Shown here one piece after another: positions 8,061 through 19,648 of a DNA stretch of 64,000 bases. This stretch comes from CALOBA01 sp942491465 (GTDB taxonomy: Bacteria > Pseudomonadota > Gammaproteobacteria > Chromatiales > Chromatiaceae). The stretch's first letter is position 1, and each line of letters opens with the position of its first letter. Position numbers and translations under genes: made by a program. The notes under the pieces are model-generated. The model was not told the origin of the DNA and did no database searches. It saw only the letters and a program-made list of their open reading frames with translations. The DNA is taken from positions 12,625-76,624 of the forward strand of contig CALOBA010000037.1 in NCBI GenBank assembly GCA_942491465.1, in the 5' to 3' direction.

Positions 8061-9914
8061 ATGTCCCTCTATACCCAGCACCGGATGCCCTTCGGCGCCG
8101 AATGCGTCCCTGGCGGCGGCGTACGCTTCCGGCTGTGGGCCCCCGCGCTGAACCTGGTCGACATCTGCCTTGAGCGCCCGCGCGCCGGTGCCGACGGCGG
8201 GCGCATGCGCCGGCTGGAAGGCGGCTGGTTCGAACTCACCATGGCGGACGCGGCCCCCGGGGACCGCTACCGCTTCCAGCTGCCCGACGGCATGCTGGTG
8301 CCCGATCCGGCCTCCCGCTTCCAGCCCGAGGACGTGCACGGCCCCAGCGAGATCATCGATCCCGCCGGCTTCCAATGGGACGACGACGGCGGGGCGGAAT
8401 CGCGTTGGCGCGGCCGGCCTTGGCACCAGGCCGTGATCTACGAGCTGCACGTCGGCACCTTCTCCGCGAGCGGCGACTACGCCGGCGTCGAGGCGCGGCT
8501 GGACCGACTGGTCGAGCTGGGCATCACCGCCATCGAGCTGATGCCGCTGGCGGACTTCCCCGGCGGGTGCAACTGGGGCTACGACGGCGCCCTGTTGTTC
8601 GCCCCCGACCACCGCTACGGCCATCCCGACGACCTCAAGGGACTGGTGCGCGCCGCGCATCGGCGCGGCCTGATGGTCCTGCTCGATGTGGTCTACAACC
8701 ACTTCGGCCCCGAGGGCAACTACCTGCACCTCTACGCCCCGGGGGTCTTCCACAGCGACCGCCATACGCCCTGGGGCGCGGCCATCTGCTTCGACGGCCC
8801 GCACAGCGCCCCGGTGCGGGACTTCTTCATCCACAACGCCCTGTATTGGATCGAAGAATACCGGCTCGACGGCCTGCGCCTCGACGCCGTCGACCGCATC
8901 GACGACCGCTCCCGCCCGGACATCCTCGACACCCTGGCCGAGCGTATCCAGGCCGGCCCCGGCCGCGAGCGTCAGATCCACCTGGTGCTGGAGAACGACC
9001 GCAACGACGCCCGGCGCTATGCCCGCGCCCCGGATGGCCGCCCCACCCGCTTCACCGCCCAGTGGAACGACGACTTCCACCACGCCTGCCACGCCCTGCT
9101 CACCGGCGAGGACGACGGCCACTACCAGGACTTCAAGGACCATCCCATCGCGCACCTGGGGATCGCCCTGGCCGAGGGCTTCGCCTACCAAGGCGCCGCC
9201 TCCGCCTTTCGCGACGGCGCACCCCGCGGCCGGGCCAGCGCCCACCTGCCGCCGCTGGCCTTCGTCAACTTCCTGCAGAACCACGACCAGGCCGGCAACC
9301 GCGCCTTCGGCGAGCGCCTGCACCAGCTCATCCCCAGCGCGGCCATGGACGCCGCCCTGGCCGTCCTGCTGCTGGCCCCGGCACCGCCGCTGCTGTTCAT
9401 GGGTCAGGAGTGCGACGCCGACAGCCCGTTCCTGTTCTTCTGCGACTTCGGCCCGGAGCTTGCCACGGCGGTGCGCGAGGGCCGCCTGCGCGAATTCGCC
9501 CGCTCCAAACGCTTTGCCGACGCCGCCGCCCGCGGCGGCATCCCGGACCCGAACGACCCCGCCACCTGCGAGCGCTCGCGCATCCGTTGGGACGCCCTGC
9601 AAGGCCCCGCCCACCAGCATCGGCTCGCCCTGCACCGCCAGCTGCTCGCCATCCGGCACCGCGAGATCGTCCCGCGCCTGCCGGCCATCGCGCACGGCGG
9701 CCGCTGGCAACGCATCGGCGAGACCGCCCTGGTCGTGGACTGGGACGTCGGCCCACGCGAGCGCCTGCGGCTGCTGGCCAACCTGGGCGCCGAGGCGATC
9801 CGCCTGGATGATCCCGTCGACGCCGATCAGCTGCTCTACGCCCATCCGCAACCGGACGCCAGCCCCAACCTACTGCCCGCGTGGGGCGTGCGATGGGCCA
9901 TCTCGCCCTGCTGA
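8061..9914 (+). CDS. treZ: Malto-oligosyltrehalose trehalohydrolase
   Basis: 617 residues, a GH13 enzyme. It releases trehalose from the maltooligosyl-trehalose made by TreY. An N-terminal beta domain (about residues 1-110) precedes the (beta/alpha)8 barrel. Barrel signatures are YELHVGTFS, MPLADFPG followed by NWGYDG, DVVYNHFGPEGNYL, the nucleophile in RLDAVDRI (D275), the acid/base in VLENDRND (E311) and FLQNHDQAGNRAFGERL. The FGPEGNYL and ENDRNDARR contexts separate TreZ from branching and debranching enzymes. treY and treS are not in the window, so the trehalose route depends on genes elsewhere. A MITE lies 36 bases after the stop. Confidence 0.92.
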   Translation: MSLYTQHRMPFGAECVPGGGVRFRLWAPALNLVDICLERPRAGADGGRMRRLEGGWFELTMADAAPGDRYRFQLPDGMLVPDPASRFQPEDVHGPSEIIDPAGFQWDDDGGAESRWRGRPWHQAVIYELHVGTFSASGDYAGVEARLDRLVELGITAIELMPLADFPGGCNWGYDGALLFAPDHRYGHPDDLKGLVRAAHRRGLMVLLDVVYNHFGPEGNYLHLYAPGVFHSDRHTPWGAAICFDGPHSAPVRDFFIHNALYWIEEYRLDGLRLDAVDRIDDRSRPDILDTLAERIQAGPGRERQIHLVLENDRNDARRYARAPDGRPTRFTAQWNDDFHHACHALLTGEDDGHYQDFKDHPIAHLGIALAEGFAYQGAASAFRDGAPRGRASAHLPPLAFVNFLQNHDQAGNRAFGERLHQLIPSAAMDAALAVLLLAPAPPLLFMGQECDADSPFLFFCDFGPELATAVREGRLREFARSKRFADAAARGGIPDPNDPATCERSRIRWDALQGPAHQHRLALHRQLLAIRHREIVPRLPAIAHGGRWQRIGETALVVDWDVGPRERLRLLANLGAEAIRLDDPVDADQLLYAHPQPDASPNLLPAWGVRWAISPC

Positions 9915-9950
9915 CCCGCACTCGGCGGCCGAGCACCTTGCCCCGCCGCC

Positions 9951-10055
9951 TAAGTCAAGGTTCAGAAACAAGTGGTGTAGACGCAACCACGAAACGGCCA
10001 ACCCAAAGGTTCTGCGAGCGAGCGTCTGCACCACTTGTTTTTGAACCGATCCTAA
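9951..10055 (+). mobile_element. MITE-like element, copy 3 (TAA/TAA duplication)
   Basis: Core 9954-10052 between TAA (9951-9953) and TAA (10053-10055), 36 bases after the treZ stop and reading in the treZ sense. It separates treZ from the KAP/NACHT operon. Confidence 0.87.
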
Positions 10056-10159
10056 GCCGCCTGCGTCCCTGATCCCCTATCCCCGCCCGCCATCGCGGGG
10101 CGCACCCGATCGGTGCAACAAGTCGCTGCATCGACAAGCCAAGCGCAGTCCAGTAACCC

Positions 10160-10188
10160 TTGACGCCCGACCGGTAGCACACTAGCGT
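10160..10188 (+). promoter_or_regulatory. Candidate promoter of the KAP-NACHT operon
   Basis: TTGACG, a 17-base spacer, then TAGCGT. The -35 is strong (5 of 6) and the -10 is weak. The predicted start falls at about 10195-10196, right at the KAP ATG, so the mRNA could be leaderless; no Shine-Dalgarno is visible upstream. From 10056 to 10159 there is only a short 6-bp GC hairpin. Confidence 0.35.
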
Positions 10189-10195
10189 CTTCTCC

Positions 10196-11303
10196 ATGTC
10201 CCTACTCAACGACGAACCGACCCTCAACGATCAGCTCGACCGCAAGTGGCTGGTCCAAGAGGTCAGCGATGTGGTCGCCACCTGCGACCCGCCCCAGGTC
10301 TTCGGCATCCACGGCGATTGGGGGCTTGGCAAGACCAGCTTCCTGCACCAGCTCCAGCACGACCTAACCGGGGCATGCCCGGCCCAAGGCGTCGAGCAGC
10401 CGGACGACCACGCGCAGGGGGGCGCCGGTCGCCACCGCAATCACGTCCGCGCGGTCTGGTTCGAGGCCTGGCGCTACCAGCACGAGCGCGCCCCGGTGGT
10501 CGCGCTGCTGCAGGAGATCCGCGCCCAGCTCGACTGGCAGACCAAGCTGCGCGGCAGCGCGGCCAAGCTGATGGAGGTCTCCATCCGCGGCTCGCTGATG
10601 GCCCTGGAGGACATCACCAAGAAGATCGGCATCCAGGCATCGAAGCTGCAGCAGGCCGGCGAGCGATGGGAACGCGACCACTTGGCCACCGCCCTGCCCT
10701 CGCACACCGTCCGCGGCTTCCTCGCCGAGGCCATCGACAAGCTGCTGCCGGAGCCCGTCGACGGACAGCCCAAGCCCCGCCTCGTCGTGCTGATCGACGA
10801 CCTCGACCGCTGCGAGGGCGAGGCCGCGTTTCGGCTGCTGGAGGGGCCTGGCCAACCTGCTGCGACGCATGGCGCCGATCTATGCGCGACGCTGCGACGA
10901 TCTGGCCGATGTCAGCGACGGCAACCTGCTCGATGCCGACGCCGCCGACGAGGCGACCCGGCTGCTGATCGTCGCCTACATCTACCAATTCCACCCGGAG
11001 CTGTACCGGCGCTGGGAGGCGTCGCCAGACCTGTTCATGCGCCTGCGCGACTGGCTCACGGCACCCGGCGCCCTCGACGCGCCCCCGCCGCTGTTCGCCG
11101 ATCTCGACCTGCCGCGCAAGGTCACCATCGACGAGACGACAGCGACCCCGCGGCACAGCATCGAGAACGCCTTTCCAGACCCGTCCGAGAGCGCGACCTT
11201 CTGGATACAGCCGCTGCTGATCGAGCTGGACGCCTCGGTCCAGGGTGACGACTTCCTGCCCTATCTGCGCGCCGGCAGCGCCGGCTACCGGAGGGACCGA
11301 TGA
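10196..11303 (+). pseudogene. KAP family P-loop NTPase, internally deleted and frameshifted
   Basis: The 5' frame gives a KAP NTPase N-terminus: Walker A GDWGLGKTS (residues about 40-48), a VWFEAWRYQ motif typical of the family, a helical insert, and Walker B LVVLIDDLDRCEGEAAF near residue 200. At about 10845 the frame runs off into low-complexity sequence, while the adjacent frame continues as LANLLRRMAPIYARRC to a stop at 11303. KAP proteins normally carry about 100-150 residues between these two points (the sensor region and NPRK-type helix), so both a deletion and a frame change are implied. The end overlaps the NACHT gene as ATGA. KAP NTPases occur in phage exclusion and other membrane-linked defence. 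As sequenced, the protein should lack ATPase function. Confidence 0.75.
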
Positions 11304-13834
11304 GCCGCCAACCCCCGGACATGGCCTCGCCCCAGGCCGACCCGACGCTGCGCAACTATCTGCGCAGCGTCCGCGACTGGCACGGATACATCCGCTTCCT
11401 CGGCCTGCCGCACCTGCGCGAGAACCCCGACGTGGTCATCGACCGGCTGTTCGTCGAGCCGCGTCTGGCCGGCGGGTCCATCTCTGGCGACCAAGACCCG
11501 GCCCGATGGCCCGAGACCGCCGACCTGCTGAGCACCATCGCCCAGCAGCACCGCCTGGTCCTGCTCGGCGACCCCGGCAGCGGCAAGTCGACGCTGGTCA
11601 GCTGGGTCTGCTGGCAGCTTGCGCAGCCACGCCCGGGGCGCTGGGTCGAGCGGCTTGGGCCGCTGGTGCCGCTGCCGATGACCTTGCGGGAGCTGAGCAT
11701 CGGGCCGGCACTGGATTGGGACGGGCTGCTGGCGGCCTTTCTGGCGCATCCGCTCGCCCAGCCGCTGCGCGACAGGGCGATGCTCGCCGACCTGCTGCAA
11801 CGCGGTCAGGCGATGATCCTACTCGACGGTCTCGACGAGATCGCCGACCTGGCCAGCCGCCGCGCATTGCGCCGGGCCGTCCAGGCGGGCATGGCCCAAT
11901 ACCCCGGCTGTCGTTGGGTGTTGACGTCGCGCATCGTTGGCTACGATGAGGTGCCGTTCGATGACGCCGAAGATCCCTTATCTAAGCGTTCCGACGAGGG
12001 CGCACCGAACGAAGATGGCCTAAGTGGCCAGATCGCCGACCCGGAATCGGAGACAGCAGACCTTCATTTTTCCAGCGTCGCGACAAGTGTCTTGCGACGC
12101 CTCGGCTCGGGCCTCTCAGCAGCCGCCGGTTCCCGCGCACCCGGTAGCATCGCCGCCAGACGCCACCTGGCACCCTTCAACGACACTCAGATCAAGCAGT
12201 TCGTCGATGCCTGGTACGTGCTGCGCGAGCCCGTGCGCACCCGCGCCGCCGACAACGCCCAAGACCTGACCCGGGCGATCCAGGCCGACCCGACCACCCG
12301 CCGCCTCGCCCGCACGCCGAACCTGCTGACGATGATGGCCCTGATCCATCGCGTCCGCGCCCGGCTGCCCCACGGTCGCGCCCTGCTCTACGGCGAGATC
12401 GCCCAGGCCTATCTGCAGTCCATCGACGAGTTTCGCGGCCTGACCGATACCGACTACTCGCTCGCCCAGAAGCGCCGCTGGCTCGCGCGCATCGCCTTTG
12501 AGATGCAGCGCAGCGCCGCCGACGCTGGTCCAAAGGCCGGCGCCGATGTCCCCACCGGTCGACCGATGCTCGCCACCGCCGACCAGGTCCGCGGCTGGGT
12601 CCGCTCGGCCATGTCGGCATCCGGCCTCGGCGACGATCCGGCCACCGCCGATGAGTTCATCGGCTACGTCGGAAGACGCAGCGGCCTGTTGCTACCCCGC
12701 GGCCCCGGGGTCTTCGCCTTCCTGCACCTGTCGCTGCAGGAGTACTTCGCGGCGCTGTTCCTGATGGAACAGGTCATGTCCCCGCGCTGGATACGCTCCG
12801 GCCAAGGCGCCGACGGCGCCTCCCAAGACGACCTCCGCCGCTACGCCCGCGACGAGCGCTGGCAGGAGACCCTGCTGTTCCTGTTCGAGCTGCTGGCCGA
12901 CCAGCCCGACTGGACGGGGACCCTGGCCGAGGCCCTGTTCGGCGAAGACCTCGCCGACATCGACGGGGACGACCCGGAACTGCAACCCGCCGGCCTGCTG
13001 CTGGCCCGGGTTGCCGCCGATCCGCATGTGGGGCTGGGTGAGCATCTGCGCCAACGGGCGTTTTATCGGTGTATGCGGCGGGAGCTGAACGTACAGAAAC
13101 GCCTTCTCTTGGGCTTGAATGACGACGCATTCACATACGTCAACTACGTCAACACACTAGAGAAATCGATCTCCGAGATTGCCCGACCACTATTCGAGGA
13201 TCGAGACGATCAAGGTCTCGCCTGGGCCAGCTTGATCGCAGCGGCTCGGGACTTGCAGGTCGACAGTCTGGTGTTATCGGATTGTAAGCGGATGGACGAC
13301 GCGTCTCCGCTTGCCCAAATTGGGCAGATCCGTCGCCTGAACATGCAAGGAACACCACTGAAGAACCTGGGGTTCTTAACGGAGCTCCCTCGCCTGGAAG
13401 CGCTTGCCATTTCAGGGGCAGGTGTCGAGGATGCGTCGGCCCTTTGCAATCTCAATCATCTCAGGGCGTTGTGGATCACCGATCCGCCGACGAACGCTCC
13501 GATCAGCAGGTTGACTTCACTCATATCGCTTACTTTGGTTTCGCCGGCTCTCACCCAGGCCCATGTCGACCAGCTTTCCGATCTTAAAGCGCTCAAGGTA
13601 TTAACAATTTTCAGCGATGCAGCAGTCGACCTATCCGCCCTCGCCGGGTTGCAGGAACTCAGCGCCTTGGGATTGGCCGGCAAGGGGATACCGGACCTTA
13701 CACCTCTCGCAACCCTGCCCAGCTTAGAAATCCTCGTGCTGGATGATGATCTGGCGATACCGGACGATCAGCTCACCATGCTGAAGCAGGCGCACCCGAA
13801 ACTCTCGGTAATCCAGGGCAGCCGTTCAATTTAG
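11300..13834 (+). CDS. NACHT NTPase with C-terminal leucine-rich repeats (bacterial NLR-like)
   Basis: 844 residues. The NACHT/STAND core shows Walker A GDPGSGKST (90-98), Walker B MILLDGLDE (172-180, with the NACHT-type D-x-x-D/E), and the arginine-containing WVLTSRIVGYDE (207-217). Residues about 222-290 are an acidic and then Ser/Arg-rich insert, after which HLAPFNDTQIKQFVDAWY resumes the winged-helix part. FLHLSLQEYFAALFLME marks the end of the STAND arm. Residues about 640-840 form some eight leucine-rich repeats (e.g. LPRLEALAISGAGVEDAS). The family acts by ligand-triggered oligomerisation; bacterial NACHT and Avs proteins are known phage sensors. No recognisable N-terminal effector domain is present (about 80 residues only), so the output probably comes from a partner. 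ATGA overlap with KAP. Confidence 0.88.
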   Translation: MSRQPPDMASPQADPTLRNYLRSVRDWHGYIRFLGLPHLRENPDVVIDRLFVEPRLAGGSISGDQDPARWPETADLLSTIAQQHRLVLLGDPGSGKSTLVSWVCWQLAQPRPGRWVERLGPLVPLPMTLRELSIGPALDWDGLLAAFLAHPLAQPLRDRAMLADLLQRGQAMILLDGLDEIADLASRRALRRAVQAGMAQYPGCRWVLTSRIVGYDEVPFDDAEDPLSKRSDEGAPNEDGLSGQIADPESETADLHFSSVATSVLRRLGSGLSAAAGSRAPGSIAARRHLAPFNDTQIKQFVDAWYVLREPVRTRAADNAQDLTRAIQADPTTRRLARTPNLLTMMALIHRVRARLPHGRALLYGEIAQAYLQSIDEFRGLTDTDYSLAQKRRWLARIAFEMQRSAADAGPKAGADVPTGRPMLATADQVRGWVRSAMSASGLGDDPATADEFIGYVGRRSGLLLPRGPGVFAFLHLSLQEYFAALFLMEQVMSPRWIRSGQGADGASQDDLRRYARDERWQETLLFLFELLADQPDWTGTLAEALFGEDLADIDGDDPELQPAGLLLARVAADPHVGLGEHLRQRAFYRCMRRELNVQKRLLLGLNDDAFTYVNYVNTLEKSISEIARPLFEDRDDQGLAWASLIAAARDLQVDSLVLSDCKRMDDASPLAQIGQIRRLNMQGTPLKNLGFLTELPRLEALAISGAGVEDASALCNLNHLRALWITDPPTNAPISRLTSLISLTLVSPALTQAHVDQLSDLKALKVLTIFSDAAVDLSALAGLQELSALGLAGKGIPDLTPLATLPSLEILVLDDDLAIPDDQLTMLKQAHPKLSVIQGSRSI

Positions 13835-13861
13835 CATCGACAACGACAGCGCCTGCCCGCC

Positions 13862-14419
13862 ATGAGAAAGGAATACGCCAACGCCCTCCGCCAACTGTTC
13901 ACCGAACGCATGCGCTCGAAGCTCCCCGATTGGCGCCCCGCACCGGCGCCGAAGCCCTGGTACTGGCCCGGCGAGCGCCTGTTCGTCAACGACCGCCAGG
14001 CCCCCGTCTGGCTGATCATCGTCTTGCAGCCCGACCTCGGCGATCACGACGCGTTCAACATCGAGATCGGCTGGTCGGTCCACGCCCGCGTGCCCGAGCT
14101 TGGCATGCGCCCGAGTCTGGATGCCCCGAACGACGGCGCCGCGGCGGGTCAGGACGAGTACCTGTGCCGCCTGAGCGCGCTGCTCCCCGCCGATCGTCGG
14201 CTGCATGGCTGGGTCGACGGCTGGGTGGTGGACGAGCGGACCTTCTCCGCCGATGCGAGCGCGACCATGGCCGCACTCGTCGAGCGCCAGACCCGGGTCA
14301 GCGCCGCGCAGGCGCGGGCCAAGCTGGCCCCCGTTGTCGATGACGCCTGGCGGGCGCTCATGGACAAGGGCCTGCCGTTCCTCGAAGGATTGGCACCCGG
14401 TTTGGCGGATCTCCAATAA
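13862..14419 (+). CDS. Unknown 185-residue protein, third gene of the KAP-NACHT operon
   Basis: Begins 27 bases after the NACHT stop, same strand. A basic helical N-terminus (MRKEYANALRQLFTERMR), then a beta-rich core with VWLIIVLQPDLGDHDAFNIEIGW, then a helical C-terminus. The pattern of an N-terminal helix followed by strands reading (I/V)-x-(L/V)-Q-x-D ... F-x-(I/V)-x-(I/V)-G recalls DUF4304-type proteins, but I cannot confirm this. There is no signal peptide or membrane span. Its place suggests a role in the same system as the NACHT protein, as effector, inhibitor or chaperone; this is inference from position only. Confidence 0.6.
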   Translation: MRKEYANALRQLFTERMRSKLPDWRPAPAPKPWYWPGERLFVNDRQAPVWLIIVLQPDLGDHDAFNIEIGWSVHARVPELGMRPSLDAPNDGAAAGQDEYLCRLSALLPADRRLHGWVDGWVVDERTFSADASATMAALVERQTRVSAAQARAKLAPVVDDAWRALMDKGLPFLEGLAPGLADLQ

Positions 14420-14465
14420 CCGGGCAAGGGCGCACTCTGTCCGGCGAAATCGGGTTAGCGCAGCC

Positions 14466-17255
<2,790 letters not shown>

Positions 17256-17358
17256 CGGGGGATTCGACTGCGGAGGTGCGGATGTTCGTCGAGTCTAACC
17301 CGGACAATCCGTACTGGAAAGCGGCCAAACCGGCAACGCCGCCCGCGCTGCCGCACCC

Positions 17359-17463
17359 TTAGGATCGATTCAAAAACAAGTGGCGCAGACGCCCGCTCGC
17401 TGAGCCTTTGGATTGGCCGTTTCGTCGTTGCGTCTGCACCACTTGTTTCTGAACCTTGACTTA
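17359..17463 (-). mobile_element. MITE-like element, copy 4 (TTA/TTA duplication)
   Basis: Core 17362-17460, with TTA on each side. It lies 96 bases downstream of mltD in the mltD sense and about 100 bases upstream of the ppc start, so it is in the intergenic space ahead of ppc. Confidence 0.87.
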
Positions 17464-17558
17464 TCCCGGTCGGTTGCCCGAATCCTGACCCACCGCTGTC
17501 TCGTCTAGCGCGCCCAAGGAACCGACGCCGACACTGGAGCGTTCGCGATCGCGCCCGA

Positions 17559-18650
17559 TCAGGAACCGCCGATCATGCCGCCTTCGCGCGCGGCGACCTC
17601 GCGGCCGACGGTATTGCCGGCCTTGGCGATGGCGCGGCGCAGCTTGGGTGCCGCGTCGGCCGGGACAAGGACCTGATGCGGCCCGCCGGGCATGGTCTTG
17701 CCGCGCTTGAGCCCCGGATTCAGGTCCCGCAGCGTCCGCAGCGAGACGCCGCTGATGCGTGCGGCCTGGGCCAGGTCGATCTGGGCGCTGGAGGCGACGA
17801 CCTCGAGCGCAGGCCGGTTCGGGATGCCCGGCAGACGCTGGCCGAAGCGTCCCGGCTGCTTGACCAGGGCCGCCACCGCGAGCAGCTTCGGCACATAGGC
17901 CTCGGTCTCGGCGGGGAGGTCGAGCGACCAGAAATCCGTCGGCTTGCCGCGACGGCGGTTGCGTTTCTGGGCAGAGGCGACCCGCCCCGGACCGCAGTTG
18001 TAGGCCGCCAGGGCCAGCGCCCAGTCGCCGCCAAGCTCGCTGCGCAGCTGCTCAAGATAGGCGAGCGCGCCGCGGGTGGAGGCCAGAATATCGTTGCGCC
18101 CGTCGTACCAGCTGTTCTGCTTCAGCCCCATCTCCTTGCCGGTATAGGGCATGAACTGCCACATGCCGGTGGCGGCCACCGGCGAGATGGCCCGCGGGTT
18201 GTAGCGGCTCTCCACCTCCGGCAGCAGCGCCAGCTCGGTGGGCATGCCGCGTCGCTCAACCTCGTGCACGATCATGTGCAGATAGGGGCGCGCCCGCCGG
18301 GACAGGTCTGTGAGATACTTTGGGTTTCGCTTCAACGCCGCAATCGCCCGATCCACCCGTGGATGGTGGTCGACGCCAAGCCCGCGGCCCCGCCGTACCC
18401 GCTCCCAAAGGTCATCGCCACGATAGCCTGAGCGTTGATAGCCGTAGGTTCGCGACGGTGAGCCGACCACGCGCACATCGACAGCCGGGCGGACATAGCC
18501 GTACTCGCGGGCCGATACCGAGCGCGGGGCATCGTAGTAGGGGTCATCGTTGGCCGAGCGGCCGGACGAGGCACAGCCCCCGATGGACAGCACGGCGGCG
18601 GTGATCAGCGAGGCAACAGCAGCGCGGCGGCGACGATTGGTGGTCTGCAT
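17559..18650 (-). CDS. mltD: Membrane-bound lytic murein transglycosylase (MltD-like, lipoprotein)
   Basis: 363 residues from the ATG at 18650, which places a lipoprotein signal at the N-terminus (RRRR, hydrophobic run, lipobox SIGGC). The SLT domain has the catalytic glutamate in LALLPEVESRYNPRAISP, then ATGMWQFMPYTG and ALAAYNCGPGRV. It cleaves the glycan strands of peptidoglycan, at the outer membrane facing the periplasm. A short C-terminal region (about 290-345) resembles one LysM-like repeat (ISGVSLRTLRDLNPGL), fewer than in E. coli MltD. It stands next to the methyltransferase/rnhA/dnaQ genes as in E. coli, but divergently, and gloB is missing between them. Confidence 0.85.
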   Translation of the reverse strand: MQTTNRRRRAAVASLITAAVLSIGGCASSGRSANDDPYYDAPRSVSAREYGYVRPAVDVRVVGSPSRTYGYQRSGYRGDDLWERVRRGRGLGVDHHPRVDRAIAALKRNPKYLTDLSRRARPYLHMIVHEVERRGMPTELALLPEVESRYNPRAISPVAATGMWQFMPYTGKEMGLKQNSWYDGRNDILASTRGALAYLEQLRSELGGDWALALAAYNCGPGRVASAQKRNRRRGKPTDFWSLDLPAETEAYVPKLLAVAALVKQPGRFGQRLPGIPNRPALEVVASSAQIDLAQAARISGVSLRTLRDLNPGLKRGKTMPGGPHQVLVPADAAPKLRRAIAKAGNTVGREVAAREGGMIGGS

Positions 18651-18877
18651 GGCGTTTCGCTCAACGTTGGCGTAGGTTCGTATCATTAGTCCTTGTTTCC
18701 TCAGCCGTCCGAATATACGGGAAAACCCTTGCTCATGCCATCGGATTCCTGTCTGACGACCCCGATCATCCCGGCCTTGCCCATGCTTCGCAGCCTGAAA
18801 CACCATTTTCATACCCCACCGACGCCGGCCGTCGTCCGCCCCCGCAAGCCCTCGCCGATGCCCTCGCGGGGTGCGCG

Positions 18878-19648
18878 TTGAGGCCCTGCTGGGCGCGCGA
18901 CGGGGAGCCGCTGACCACCCTGGCGCAGTGGTATCGCACCCCCTTGGGGCGACGCCTTGGCGAGGCCGAATCGGCCTGTCTGGTGCAGCTACTCGAGAAC
19001 AGCTTCGGCTTCTATCTGCTGCAGATCGGTCTGCCCGAGCGCTTTCGCGGGGCCATGGCGAGCTGCCGCATCCGCCATCGTGTCGTGCTCAGCCCCACCG
19101 AAGTCGGCGCCACACGACCGGAAGCCCGCCTGCAGGGCGCCCCCACCCGCTTGCCCATCGCATCCGACAGCATCGATGCCGTGCTGCTGCCACATACGCT
19201 GGACTTCGCCACCGATGCGCAAGCTGTCCTGCGCGAGGTCGAGCGCGTGCTCATCCCCGAGGGCCGGGTAATCATCCTGGGCTTCAATCCGATCAGCGCC
19301 TGGGGTCTGTGGCGGGCGATGCCGCGACGACGACGGCGCGTGCCCTGGTGCGGTGAGATGCTGACGCCGTTTCGCGTCTGCGACTGGCTGACGCTGATCG
19401 GTTTCCAGATCGAGCTGAAGCAGACACTGATGCATCGGCTGCCGATGCACGGCGCCCAGCTGAGCCGGCTGGATTGGTTCGACCGGCTCGGGGCACGCTG
19501 GTGGCCCGCCCTCGGCGGCATCTATGCCATTCGCGCAGTCAAGCGGATCTCGACCATCACACCAATACGTCCGCACTGGGCGCGCCGCCCGGCCATCCTG
19601 CCCGGGCGCGGCCTGGAGCCGACAGCAAGAGGTTTAAGCGATGTCTGA
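18878..19648 (+). CDS. SAM-dependent methyltransferase (YafS-like)
   Basis: About 256 residues. The methyltransferase core is recognisable by LPIASDSIDAVLLPHTLDFATDAQAVLREVERVLIPEGRVIILGFNPISAWGL, cited here as positions about 88-142; the usual glycine-rich motif I is weak. It begins TTLAQWYRTPLGRRLGEAE, as in homologues located upstream of rnhA in many gammaproteobacteria. The start is uncertain: TTG at 18878 is the best in-frame choice, no ATG lies between it and the upstream divergent gene, and the frame stays open further 5'. It overlaps rnhA by 8 bases. Substrate unknown. Confidence 0.75.
   Translation: MRPCWARDGEPLTTLAQWYRTPLGRRLGEAESACLVQLLENSFGFYLLQIGLPERFRGAMASCRIRHRVVLSPTEVGATRPEARLQGAPTRLPIASDSIDAVLLPHTLDFATDAQAVLREVERVLIPEGRVIILGFNPISAWGLWRAMPRRRRRVPWCGEMLTPFRVCDWLTLIGFQIELKQTLMHRLPMHGAQLSRLDWFDRLGARWWPALGGIYAIRAVKRISTITPIRPHWARRPAILPGRGLEPTARGLSDV

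Noticed and set aside
8061..9914. Glycogen branching enzyme
   Set aside because: Length and the FGPEGNYL and ENDRNDARR motifs fit TreZ; branching-enzyme signatures are absent.
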